Part shown: piece by piece, positions 1 through 11,200 of the stretch
Numbering within the stretch: the stretch's first letter is position 1
Layout: the number at the start of each line of letters is the position of its first letter
Source: Gloeopeniophorella convolvens
Lineage: Eukaryota; Basidiomycota; Agaricomycetes; Russulales
Assembly: GCA_022496205.1 (NCBI GenBank)
Contig: WTXD01000038.1
Coordinates: 62,001-126,000 of the forward strand
Direction: 5' to 3'
Length of the DNA stretch: 64,000 nucleotides
Position numbers and translations under genes: made by a program
The notes under the pieces: model-generated
The model's database searches: none
Seen by the model: only the letters and a program-made list of their open reading frames with translations
Told to the model about the DNA's origin: nothing

Positions 1-755
1 TATCAGGCGGTGTTTGCGAGATGATGAAGCAGCAAGGCCCACTCACAAGTGTATGCGCGACGAGGAGAAGTGCCAACCACGGGACAGCCCCGAGGGCCAG
101 CCCAACCGTGGAATTCGCGAGCCCGCACAGGTGTTTCAGTGAGTGCTTTCCTGAGAGTGCAAGGAGACTTCCGCAAGCGCGAGCCGTGGTGAGGCAGGCA
201 TCGCGAAGCTCCTCCGGGAAGAAGGCGTAAGTCCAAGGTCATCCATCGCAATCAGTGGGCGGCTCGATTCTGGGGTCCAGCGCGCATTTATAGCCTACAA
301 AACGTGGTGGCGTACCCTTCTTGTGTTCACGCCGAAGTGCCGTGCGTGACTCGGCTCCGCCAAACAAAGGAGGTGAGCCTGGTATTGAATTGACACTAAC
401 ATGCAGCAAGGATCATCTCCGTTGACCTCGATGTAACAATCGAGGCCCTTGTTCTGGTGTATACATTGTCTTCCCAGATCGGAACCGCCACTCGAGATTG
501 CTCAAACTCTGATATTATTTCTGGGAGCGGGTCAAGTACTCTGGCTAAATTATAGGGTCGTTCGCGAGGATTGGACGAGAACATGGTGGAGTTCAAAGTG
601 TTTTGTGTAGTGAGTCCGAAGAATTTCGTTTAGAAGATTGAGAGGGCGATGTGTTTATAAAACTAAGGACTGCACTCGTAGATCAAAACATGAGAATATA
701 CTATGAATCCGCTTTGAGTACATTGTCCTACCTACTATACATGGGTGGTTTGGCG

Positions 756-1992
756 TCAGTACTCATTGGTACGGCGAGGCTGCACTTCGATAATTCGAAT
801 AGGCTCGCTCCGCCTTCGATCATGTGACTTGAACGTCCCCACCTTCAACCATCGCACCCGTTCCCCCGCCCGCGCAAAAAAACGATGCTCCGGCAGGTCA
901 GGATGCACCGCGCCGTGCGCTAGCGGCATCCAACCCTCCTGCGTATACAGCCATCCCTGCACGACTTCCCGGTACCGGTGCACAAACACGTCCTGCTGCT
1001 CGAGGTGGTGGTCCAGCGCCGGCGGTGCCGCTAACGGGCCTGCTCCCACAGAGTCGAACACCCTGTAGTACGGGTATAACGGCCCCCGGATCTTCTCTAC
1101 GTGGAGCACCACCGCGCTCGGTGTCATCCGCGGCGGCGGTTCTATCCTCACCGGTCCCGGGCCATGTGCGGGCTGCTGCCGATGCGCACGCGTCTGGACC
1201 GGGACAGGCCGCGGCGAGGATCGCTTTCGCAGCGACGTCGGAGCAGCCGAATCCTCTTCGCGGCTTGAGTATCGAGGTGCGTGCACCGCCTGCGGCTCTC
1301 TGAGCTGATGTTTCCAGAGGTCATTCGCGCCGGGCGGTGGGTCTGGACCTGCATCGCGGGCGATTGAGACTCAGTCTTGGGGGATAGGATCAGTGTATTT
1401 CTACCTACACCTTTATCCGACTTGCGATCGACACCCCAGCTTGACTCAGCTCGCTCGCTCGGGGAATATGATTGCTTTCGTGGCGACATTGAAACATATG
1501 AGGACTCATACACGTGAGTTGCGCGCTCGACCTGCACCTCTCTGGGCCCGTGGTTCCGGAAGTCTGCTGTGCGGACCTGTATCAATGCCGATTCAGTGTC
1601 GCTCGCCAGCAAGAAACGGAGGGTGTCATTACCTCTTTCGAGGCACTATAGTCCGACTCTCGCTCGGAATCCCAGCTTGACCTCGGCTGTCTGTACGGCT
1701 GCGAGGTACGGAAGTCGTGAAACCCCTTCTGGGTGGGTGGCATAGGCGAGTCCTCTTTCTCCATACGAGCGTCGCGGCAAGTGGACGCCGACCAACTCTC
1801 TCCTCTGATCTCCTCTACTGGGCTGAAGATGATGTAGTACTAGACCATGCATCAGACATGCGCCATGGAGAATACAGGTGCGCTCACGGTTCGACAGAGG
1901 ACGTCGGTATTGAAGCGGACCACACACGCGACAATCTTGAAGCAGACATACATGATGGACAAGAAGAGGACGACAAACACGAAGTCGTTCAT
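756..1992 (-). CDS. Small TM-anchored DVFVH-domain protein (paralogue A)
   Basis: Function is unknown. An ATG at 1992-1990 opens a short hydrophobic leader (MNDFVFVVLFLSIMYVCF) that looks like a single N-terminal membrane segment. After one or more introns the minus-strand frame 1286-756 gives a C-terminal domain with the ordered motifs YRVFDS, LAAPP, QDVFVHR, VQGWL, GWMPL, HPDLPEH, AGERVRWLKVGTF. The same order recurs in the genes ending at 22429 and 24163, so the three are paralogues. An arginine/proline-rich linker joins the two parts. Splice sites between the leader and the domain exon are only partly resolved; GTATTC to CAGTAG near 1880-1815 is one candidate intron. I know no named domain that fits. 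The conserved domain is probably real; the exact exon chain is uncertain. Confidence 0.45.
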
Positions 1993-2751
1993 TGTGGACT
2001 ATGATAAATGTATTGCGTCGAGCAAGTTGACTGTCTTGCCCACACGGTCTTCAAGCAACAGGAGGCCTAGGTTCCTGGTCAGAGTGGAAGCACACGACTG
2101 TAAGAGCACACTCTATCTACAATCGATAGCCTGAGGACTTGCACTTGCACTGAACTTGCAGAACAGGACTTTTCCAGGACGAAGTAGTACCGGAGATGCT
2201 GGCAGGCGAACAAAAGACCTCCCGCACACGCGCTGGTATTTAAGGCGAGGTGCTCCTTTGTTCTCTGACTGCCGGACCGAACTCGAGCCACGAGGCACGC
2301 TTGTCAACTCCGACCAGGGGGCGTGTATCAAGCTGCAAGTAAATTTCCAGAGACTTCGAGCTTGAAACTGCAGGGACGTCCGTGCAACCTGGACCCGATG
2401 CCTCCATGGTCGGGGTAGAGGAGCGCAGCGACACCCCCCAGTGACCACGACCGCCTGTGCGGATTCCAGGCTAGTTGAGGATTCAGAAGGATGACTCCCC
2501 ATCACTGCCAAACTCGGGCTCAGCGAGTCAGTGAAGCAGAAGTTACGACAGTCGTAAATGTATCTCGATTATCTACACAATTCACATGATGCGCTAGCCC
2601 ACCCCGCCCCTCCAATTAGTATGCGAGTCACCACGTCACCATCAACGCCCCCGGACCCTCCCTCCGCGCGCGCACCCACTGCACGCGTGCCCAAAAATCT
2701 AGCTGCGCCGGATCCCGCATCAGAGGCCGCGAGCTAAACGGTACTGCGTAC

Positions 2752-2940
2752 TCAACTCACGAGAGAGATGACGAGAAAGAGGATGATCAAAGGCGCCAAT
2801 AGCACAACCAGCGCGAACGCGTCGCGCGTGAGGTCGAGCACGAGTGAGCTGAGCATGTATGTGTAGCCTCTGATGAGAGGCGCCGCCCATGCGCAGAAGT
2901 CGAAGAAAAGGTCGGTGACGAGCACGGAGAGGAACCCCAT
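2752..2940 (-). CDS. Small hydrophobic protein or 5' exon with two membrane segments
   Basis: An ATG at 2940-2938 opens 62 codons that are strongly hydrophobic, with two likely membrane segments: one near residues 3-22 (FLSVLVTDLFFDFCAWAAPL) and one near residues 42-60 (FALVVLLAPLIILFLVISL). The frame ends at a TGA that overlaps a good GTGAGT splice donor, so this is probably a first exon. A possible acceptor (CAGCTAG) lies near 2700. The downstream exon was not identified with confidence, although a coding-like stretch lies at 2240-2434 minus. Its position among other short TM leaders on the same strand suggests membership of the same set of small membrane proteins. Function is unknown. Confidence 0.3.
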   Translation of the reverse strand: MGFLSVLVTDLFFDFCAWAAPLIRGYTYMLSSLVLDLTRDAFALVVLLAPLIILFLVISLVS

Positions 2941-3164
2941 GTCTAGAGGAGTGGGATGATGATGGTAGTGGTCAAGATGAGGAGGGCCCCAGGATGAAAA
3001 GACATTGATTGGGGGGAGGTCGTATGCAGTTGCACGCGTGCGCGACCTAGAACAAAGGGAAAGTACGCGTGGCGCCCAGGAGGTAAGACCGTGTGAATCT
3101 CGAAGGACAACATATCGGTGAAAATTCAAGCTCACTGGCGGTGTGTTCGTGCCACGTTCTCCCT

Positions 3165-4244
3165 TCAGCTTAGTCGTTGTATACGCGTGGAGACGGCGAC
3201 CCCATCCATCACACACCAAAATAGAGATATTGAAAAGTTCCCGGCGCCGTGGGCCGCACCTGGAATTCCGATGCCAGCCGAGTCCAACAGTGCTACCAAC
3301 CCGTTAGTATATTCCCGCGCTACCGGCACCTCGTAGACTTGCAGCTCGGTGGGCCTGAGCTGGACAATATCATTGGCATGCATCACATAGGCAGTGCGCC
3401 TGACTGTCCGGTCCCGCCCGAAAGTATGACTTCGCGCCCTATGAGCAGAAAGTGAAGTGACATTCAATCAACGCCGTATCCACGCCATCTAGGCGCCACG
3501 AATCCTGCTTATGATGCACGAGAGGCTAAGATTTACGACCATATTACGGCTACCTGGTAGCGAAAGCTTGACCCCATACGACGCTTCCAGGGTGCCTGAA
3601 GCCACGCTGAGCAGAGCTGAGATGTATGCCCACAGTGCATACACGGAAGAGCCACGTCAGCAAACGAATAGCATAGGAGCACGAAACAACACTTACATGG
3701 GATATGATGATGGGGACCAGGGACACTGTCAATACCACTAAAGCGGCCCTCAATAGCAGCTCTACGATGGCTTGGAGGAGCGCGAGACACATGAGAACTC
3801 TGGTGTCCTGGTCGGTCAAAGCGCCCTTCTCCATACGTTCAAGGAGTTCTTCCAAGTAACTCATGGATATGGATGTGAGGGATGGTCGATGGTGTATCGC
3901 TGAGGAAGAGCGCAGGCAGATGAGTAGATAGATACTGGAGCGGGCGCTAGAAGATTGGAGCAGACTATTGCGCTCGATGACACAGCATAAGCATACCGCA
4001 GCAGCATGTAGCCGAAGGCCTCCATATGATTATATCGCCTCAGGAGCCCGTCCAATGTAGATGGAGAGTCTTGTGGTGGTGAGTCGAGGCCGGGGAGACG
4101 CACGCGAGGTTTCACGACTCGGATAGCACCAGCGTCTGAAGCAGAGATTTGAATGCAGAGATCACCGTGATTGGGGCGGATAGAACGAAAGGGGAGAAGG
4201 AAGATCCTCCCTCTTTCCGATGGGGATACTGTAGTCCAAGTCAT
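3165..4244 (-). CDS. Tentative multi-exon membrane protein
   Basis: Three coding-like minus-strand segments lie end to end. The first (4244-3990) begins MTWTTVSPSERGR. A GTATGC...CTCCAG intron (about 3999-3939) would join it in frame to the segment containing MSYLEELLERMEKGALT (ATG at 3864). That segment is followed by a long hydrophobic stretch (residues VLMCLALLQAIVELLLRAAL and onward to IIIS) ending at a GTAAGT donor near 3699. Further on, 3467-3165 holds a coding-like stretch with QLRPTELQVYEVPV. Either this is one gene with 3-4 exons or MSYLEE starts a shorter gene. No family is recognised. The hydrophobic segment predicts a membrane protein. Confidence 0.3.
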
Positions 4245-4279
4245 AGCAGATGCTAGTGACGGGCGTTAACCGCGTGCGC

Positions 4280-4282
4280 TTG
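4280..4282. repeat. TTG target-site duplication, left of MITE
   Basis: TTG directly precedes the left terminal repeat and is repeated at 4573-4575. A 3-bp duplication fits the CACTA (EnSpm) superfamily. Confidence 0.6.
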
Positions 4283-4572
4283 CACTGCCCGCACGCCAGA
4301 ATACCTACCGGGAAAAAACCGTGAAAATCGTTGACGCGGCTGACTCATCCAGTTACAATACATACTTGGGAAGGATCCTATGAGAAAAGTTTAAATATGG
4401 TGCAAAAAAGCCATCAAGATTTCAAATCCATAGCTGAAAACAGGTCACGTTGTGAGCATTTTTAAACTCCAGGACGGCTCCCTGCCCAGCAGATTCCTGT
4501 ATACGTATGAAGCAGCCATTCCGGAGATTCCCACGGTTTTTTCCCGGTAGGTATTCTGGCGTGCGGGCAGTG
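4283..4572. mobile_element. CACTA-like MITE, 290 bp
   Basis: The first 41 bases (4283-4323, starting CACTGCCCGCACGCCAGAAT) are repeated as a perfect reverse complement at 4532-4572. The unit is flanked by TTG on both sides. The interior (4324-4531) is AT-richer than its surroundings and has no ORF, so the element is non-autonomous. TIRs starting CACTG with a 3-bp duplication are typical of the CACTA/EnSpm superfamily; this assignment is inferred from termini alone because no transposase is present. Perfect 41-bp arms suggest recent insertion or active cross-mobilisation. Confidence 0.8.
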
Positions 4573-4575
4573 TTG
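4573..4575. repeat. TTG target-site duplication, right of MITE
   Basis: Second copy of the TTG flanking the MITE (first copy at 4280-4282). Confidence 0.6.
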
Positions 4576-4702
4576 AGACCTGAAGTGACCGCAAGGTCAC
4601 GTGTAGTGATGGAAGGCCCACAGTAGTGAGTGAGTCACCTCGAATTTAGAGGACAGTACGGAGACGTGTAGCCTGCGGCCATGTAGGGTAGGTGAAGTCG
4701 TG

Positions 4703-4717
4703 GACAAAGCGAGTTGC
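4703..4717. repeat. 15-bp TSD, left side of LINE fragment 1
   Basis: GACAAAGCGAGTTGC occurs here and again at 19733-19747, directly after the A-rich tail of the outer LINE fragment. It marks the target-site duplication of the oldest insertion in the nest, although its copies now lie about 15 kb apart. Confidence 0.9.
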
Positions 4718-5023
4718 CCGGTCCGCTCCAGACCGTCGACCACGTCATCACTTCATGCCCCATATACTCTGTGCAACGCCAATCTATCTTATATCCCGTG
4801 GTGTGGGATTGCTCACTCAATATTTTATTCGGAACACAAGAGGGAGGAACCGCGCTGGCCAAGTTCATCGAAGCGACGCGATGCTGCATGGTGCCCCGCA
4901 GACCCTCCGAGCCCCCGGAACCCCCGTGAGGGTCCCTTGCGCGGTTGCGGCCTACATGTGGCCACCGCTTTGCCGCTGTGGAAGCGGCCCGGACTTACAT
5001 CATCAGGACACTTGACTGACTTC
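4718..5023 (+). mobile_element. LINE fragment 1, left part (5'-truncated Tad1-type LINE)
   Basis: This 306-bp piece matches the 3' end of the internal LINE (about 12780-13080) at high identity. It starts inside the C-terminal zinc-binding region of ORF2 and keeps the frame to the stop at 4927-4929 (…RRPSEPPEPP). The 3' UTR is then cut at 5023 by the DNA transposon and resumes at 19600. The joined fragment is only about 440 bp, a severe 5' truncation typical of incomplete target-primed reverse transcription. It is a dead copy. Confidence 0.93.
5016..5023. repeat. 8-bp TSD of DNA transposon (left)
   Basis: CTGACTTC here is repeated at 19592-19599, directly outside the two 24-bp terminal inverted repeats. 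Comparison with the uninterrupted paralogous LINE 3' UTR near 13075-13090 confirms that only one copy belongs to the target. Confidence 0.95.
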
Positions 5024-5047
5024 AGGCCCCCCGAAAATACACTGGGG
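5024..5047 (+). repeat. Left terminal inverted repeat of DNA transposon
   Basis: The 24 bp beginning AGGCCCCCCG are an exact reverse complement of 19568-19591. Similarity continues imperfectly inward (GTTTGATCA on the left, GTTGAATCA on the right). Confidence 0.95.
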
Positions 5048-5083
5048 ATGTTTGATCAGACGAAGGCCGATTTTGACCTGTTT

Positions 5084-5169
5084 GTAGCGGATTATTTTGT
5101 TACCATATTAGGAAGGTGTGTAGCGGATTGCTGATCCGACCTCCCGATCGGGCGGTTCTGTAGCGGATT
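5084..5169 (+). repeat. Subterminal GTAGCGGATT repeats, left end (3 copies)
   Basis: GTAGCGGATT occurs at 5084-5093, 5120-5129 and 5160-5169, the last followed by GTATGATCAAACAT. Four more copies lie near the right end, all in the same orientation. Such subterminal motifs often serve as transposase-binding sites; that role is inferred. Confidence 0.85.
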
Positions 5170-5236
5170 GTATGATCAAACATCCAGAAAATCAGATTAA
5201 ATCAGGATAAATCCATAAAAATTGCTACAGAGTCCC

Positions 5237-8200
5237 CTACACATCGTCATCACCCTTAGAAGAAATCATATGGTGGAGATCGTTTATGGACGCCATGAGA
5301 GCTAACCGAGATCTACTCAGAGTCTCGAGTGTGGCCAAGGCCGCAGGGTTTACCTCGAGGCCGCGCTGCGTCTTCAAAACAAATCCTTGCGGTAGCATGT
5401 ACAAGAACTGCGCCCCGGGAAGATGAGAAAAGCGAGGGATGATGAGTCGTGAGGTAGGGCCATGGAACTCCTTGAATACAGTGCGTTGGCGGGCGTTTTG
5501 TTCCCAGACTTGGATGCCCATATACGAGACCGCGCCGACGCTGACTACCTTCCTGATCCACCCATGGCGTGCTACTTTCGCAGTACCACGCGTGTACATA
5601 GTGATGACTGTGGCGTGACTAGTTTAGCTTTTAGCAAAGGCTTGAAATGTGAGGGACAGCTTCTTCTTCTTTGACCACTACCTTCCTCTTTGGGAACACG
5701 CCTGGAATACCTCGCGACCCCTCAGCAGACAGTAGTCGTACATAGTTTTTGCAATGGAACCGGACACTGGGACTCCCCCAGTACCTCAGAACGAGCCACC
5801 GGGCTCAGAGATCGTCTTGTCGTCGCAGCCCACGCAAGACGGCGTCCCCTCCAATGCTGCACCCATCACCTACATCAGCCCTTACACCGTCGCACCTCAA
5901 GGCGGGACCTTTGCCGGAGGACAAACCACTTCAGACACTCTATTCCACGACATCCTCGAATTCTCTGGCACCTCTCAAGGAGGATTTGCTTGGGAAAGCA
6001 CCATCGAAACCATCTTGGAGAACATAGCTCAGAGGGGCAAATACTTCGCCCGAGACATCCCCGAAGACTGGCATACCACGACTTCCACAGACCGGAAGGA
6101 TTGGAACTTTGCCAACTGGAACAGTACCGACATCCTCAACCTACTGTCATCCATCTCCAGAGCAGCCACACTAGCCCTCCCGCGCATCCACCCACCCTCC
6201 ACCGACGAATCCGCTACCTCAGCCCGCGCGGAAATCGCGAGGCTTTCATGTGTCCTCGGACATTACCCACAACGTATTGTTATCTGCGACGCGTGCGGCT
6301 CCACAGACGAGATCGAACCCGCGCAGATCTTCGATCTAGAACAACGCCTCGTATCTACGATCATCGATCAAGACTCAATAAGGACGCCATCCGCCAAGAA
6401 TTCAGCGAAAGGGAACGCAAAGCGTACCTCGACAAATGGGACGCCAAGGCCCCCAACGCGAGAAGGCAATTCAAGAAGAAGTCAACTACCGACTCAGAGA
6501 TTTCGAAAACACGGCACAAGCAGACGGCGAACTCGAAATCCTCCGCCATATCGACGTCCACAAGGGCGAACAAATCCTGAAGCGCAAAGCTGCGCTAGAC
6601 GCTGACCCTGACTTTCACCGGGAACTAGCAGATATGCGTCGCAGAATCCTTGAAGAGGAGGAGAACAAGTTGAAGATCAGCGCAGCCTTCAAAACCAAAC
6701 TCGACAAGTTCAAGCGAACGCACTTCGAAGCAGCGCTCAACAAGATCAAAGTCGACCTACACGAGTACGTCAAACGCAACCAAACCAAATTCGAAAACCA
6801 AGTATTCGTCGACGCCATACAACTGGTACAAGCTGAGAAGTTCACGCTGCCCGACGCAGCCATCCTGAAAGATCAGGACGGCCGCGAGATCACGGCAGCT
6901 GCATTCAGACAGGCGGGGGTACACACAGCACTCACTCGAGAGACCATCGACTGGGCTCGCGTGATGAACCACGCCTGGGATGATATTCACCCGTTGAACT
7001 TACTGACCAACCTACAGCGCCCACCCCGACCGCCCAACGCGAGGGCTCACGCACGCCAAACGCCAAACGCCAAGATCAAACTCAGTCGCCTCGGTCCAAT
7101 CCACACACTCTAACCAGAACGAGGGCGTGAACCTGGCTGCACCTGCTCCGACTCGGCGGGCAGAAAGTCATATCTCGTATATGACAGTCGATGACGATAC
7201 TAACCTCGCAACTGCGATCACGACATCGCAAGCATTCCCACAAGGCATCGCCATGAGCATTCACAACCCGTCGCGCACTCCCACCCCAGCTCCTGAGACA
7301 ATTCCGGCAACGCCGGAACGGTCCCAACCGTCATCGAGACAACCACTAACCCGCTCTCCCAGCAGTCATCTGCACTACCCACGCTCACCAGCTCCCAAGA
7401 GTCTACGGACTACGAGGGCCTGCTGCAGTCGGTTGGTAACGACCAACTCAACGACCCGAACAAATTCACCCTCCACGACCTACCCGCCCCTAAACGCCCA
7501 CGGTCCAGCTCTCACGAGTCCATGGACTATGATGGGATGTTAAGGGCGGTAGGCAACGACAAATTGGACGACCTGAAAAAATTCACAATGGAAAAACCTA
7601 CTGACCCTGACTACTTCGCCATGTCAGACAGGCTGAAACCCAAGGGATGGGTGGAAGCACTCCAAGAGGCGATCTCATCGTCCCTCTCACCTCTCATCGA
7701 CCGCCTTGACCGCCTCGAGGCTAGGAACCCAATCTTAGCACCGTCCTCACACGCTGGGGGGGATTCAGCCGAGTCACCGCACCCAAACCGGCGAACGCTA
7801 ACCAACCCCAGCACCAGCCCCACCCAACGCACCCACAACCTCGTCTTCGCAAGAAGCGAGGATTGATGCGGCAGTGGCCGCTAACCCTTTCCCATCGTTC
7901 GATGAGGTAGCGCAGGCCACGTGGGCCAACGCGACCAAACCTAAGGACCAACCGCTCGCACCACACTTCGCAAAGACCCTCGAAGCAGCCAAACGCGCGA
8001 TGGGCGAAAAACCCCCACACCCACTGACCAAACAGACTGACTGGCACGACGTGTCCTACGCTCGCGCTGCGGGCAAAGGCCGTGGACGTGGGAAAGCCCC
8101 ACCAACCAATCAGCTGACGATCGACGACCAGATCGAGAAAGCCAAAGCTGCCCCTCCGCCGAAAGAACCACTTCCCCCGACGGAAGTAGTCATCATGCGG

Positions 8201-11200
8201 AAGACGGGCGCACTCGACCAATTCATCTCACGAGACCGCGTAACAGGCTGGAGTATATGCCAACGAGTCCAACGCGTGTTGCGAGACCATCAGTTGACCG
8301 TCCCACTCACGGGAGGCCGCTGGGCTCGCAACACGAACAACTTCGTGTACACTTTCTCCGATCATATTAACCCAGACCGCATCAAACAGATTGCACCATA
8401 CCTACTCGCGCCATTCCCAGACGGCGGCGAAGTGCTCATCAGCAACGGGTGGACTAGGGTCGCCTTCCATGGCGTCCCATGCTACCCTATTGATGACGAC
8501 GGCGAACGTGCCGGTGTCATTTACACAGAATCACAGCTCCGCAACGAAGTCATCTACGCTAACCCGATGCTTCGTAACATCAAATTCACCCTCGAGCCAC
8601 GCTGGGTTCGCAAACCGAGCGAGATGCAGGGACAACCCCTCTCCTCCGTCTCGTTCGCTTTCATTGACTATGACGGCGACATGACCAAGCAGCTTACCAA
8701 AGCTACCAATCTCCACATGTTCGGAAAACGTGTGAGATGCGAGAAGTATGTGACCAAGCCAGCGCTCACCCAATGTGACCGCTGCTGGTCCTTCGGCCAC
8801 CTCACTGAGTCCTGCCGCATGAGCAAGGACGAGTATCGCTGCTATAAATGCGGCAAAAACCATCGATCTGCTGACCACTCAGTACGCTGCCCTAACAAGG
8901 CAGACATCAAACGCCACCCGGTACACGGCGACTGCCGGTGTACCTTCCGCTGTTTCAACTGCGTCAAAGCAGGCAAACAGCTAAAGGCCGACGACTGGCA
9001 TGACGTCAGGTCACCTGATTGCCCCCTCCGCCGCAAATACAAGATCCCACCAATCGACTCTATCGACGAGGCTCAAGTATGACTGAACAACTGTCAGTCA
9101 TGAGCGTCAATATGCGGCGCCGGAACGCCGTGACGCATGCCCTCCTCAACGATTCAGAAAACAAATACGACTTATCCTCATTCAAGAACCATGGTACAAC
9201 CGCGTTGGTACCATGAGGTCCGACACGAACCCATCTGGTGTCGAAGTCCTTGGGGCAGTAGCCGCCCCAGGATGGGACATCCACTACCCTATGACCAAAG
9301 CTGACTCGGTGGCGAAAGTCGTCGCCTATTCACGCTCTAATTGCAGATTCAAAATCACGGCCCGGCCAGACCGAGTTGCGCATAATTGCGTAATCTCGCT
9401 GGATGTCCGCCGCGGCAACTTCCGTGCTGAGATCATCAATCTCTATCACGACGTCGAAAACCCATCGGCACTAACAGCACTGCTCGAGCTACCTATTGAC
9501 CACTCATTCCCACCCTCGTCGCTGGCGACTTCAACCTCCACCACCACTCATGGAGTCACCCTGACTTCACGAAATCTGCACGCGCAGACGAAGTGATAGA
9601 ATGGGCACAAGACAACTTCATGAGTCTCGTCAACCAACCAGGCGTTACCACGCGCTGGGGCGAAGGTGACCAACGCGATTCCGTTTTAGACCTCATGTGG
9701 ATCAACTACCAAAGCCATATTAACCGTACTTTCTTCGACTTCTCCATTGACCGCGCTGCGAGCCTAGGCTCAGATCACGCAGCGCTACTCATCATTTTGT
9801 CACGCAAACACCCCCAGATGACGTCATTGAGGACGTCGGCCCAAACGGTTACGTAGTCGATCCAGACTACATGACCGAATGGGCCGAGAATTTCGTCATC
9901 CGGCCCGAAAGCTCCATTCCCCTCAACAACCAATGGCAACTCGACGGCGAGGCAGAATCCCTCATTTACGACATAGACATGGCACTCGCAGCGTCTATGA
10001 AAAAACGTAAACCGTCCAAATACGAGTCCAGATGGTGGAATTCAGAGTGTCAAGCGGCTATCAAGGAACTCGCGAGGAGCTTGACGAAGACAAACAAAGA
10101 GAACTCAGCAAGAAACTCAAGAAAACGGTTAAAAAAGCCAAACGCGACTGGGCTAACGAACTACTTGACCACGCAGACATCGAAACTCTCTGGAACGCAG
10201 CACAATGGCGTCATGGACGACGGATGAAACAAGTACCGTTCCTCCAAGGGGAGAACGGAACACTACTTGATTCCGCTCCATTGATTGCCAACGCGTTCCG
10301 GAAACGGTGCTTCAATGCCGAGCCACCTAATGTGGCGCTTCATTTCGATGACGACCCTGAGCCCCACCCTACCAGAGCTGACCACCCGATCTGCGAACAA
10401 GAGATCGCGGATTGCATACAGGGCACTTCCCTCAAATCGGCCCCCGGTAGAAGCGGACATGCGTACCGCTCATCCGGGCGGTCTGGGAAATTCACCCGGA
10501 CCGGATCACAAGGCTCTTTGCCACGTGCCTCCGTCTTGGTCATCATCCACGCCCTTGGAAAACGGCGATGGTAGTCATGATTCCTAAACCCAATCGCACT
10601 GACTATACACAGGTCAAAAACTGGCGTCCAATCGCCCTCCTAGAGTGCTTCGGCAAACTCCTGGAAAAAGTCATGACCAGACGCATCCTATATGACGTCG
10701 GCCAACACCATATCATCCCGACTAACCAGTTTGGAGGCAGGAACGCATCCAACTGCACGGACGCAGGACTTGCCCTAATCCACGACACTCAGCTCGCCCT
10801 TCAACAGGGACTTGTCGTTGGAAGCCTTCTATTCGACATCCAAGGCTTCTTCGACAACATCAACCACGACCGAGCGGTCCAGATCTTCAAAGATCTAGGC
10901 TTCTCGGTCAATACGTGCGCCTGGGTGGCATCCTTCCTCGCCGACCGAAAAATCCAACTCCGATTCAATGGCTTCACGAGCGATCCGATAGACCTACTCG
11001 TGGGAACGCCGCAAGGCTCCCCGATATCACCGGTCTTATCGATCATCTACGCATCACCCCTGCTACACATAGGCCGCAAATGGGCCAACACATCACTCAG
11101 CATGTACATGGATGACGGTAACATATTCGCATGCGCCACATCATGGCGGAGAGTCAACATGCTCCTCCGCAAAGCATATGCGGAATGTCAGGAATGGCTA

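Noticed and set aside
5690..6580. 296-codon ORF at the 5' end of the nested LINE
   Set aside because: Mostly a shadow of the ORF1 frame starting at 5754; only its last part (about 6370-6450) seems to carry coding sequence, because of frameshifts.
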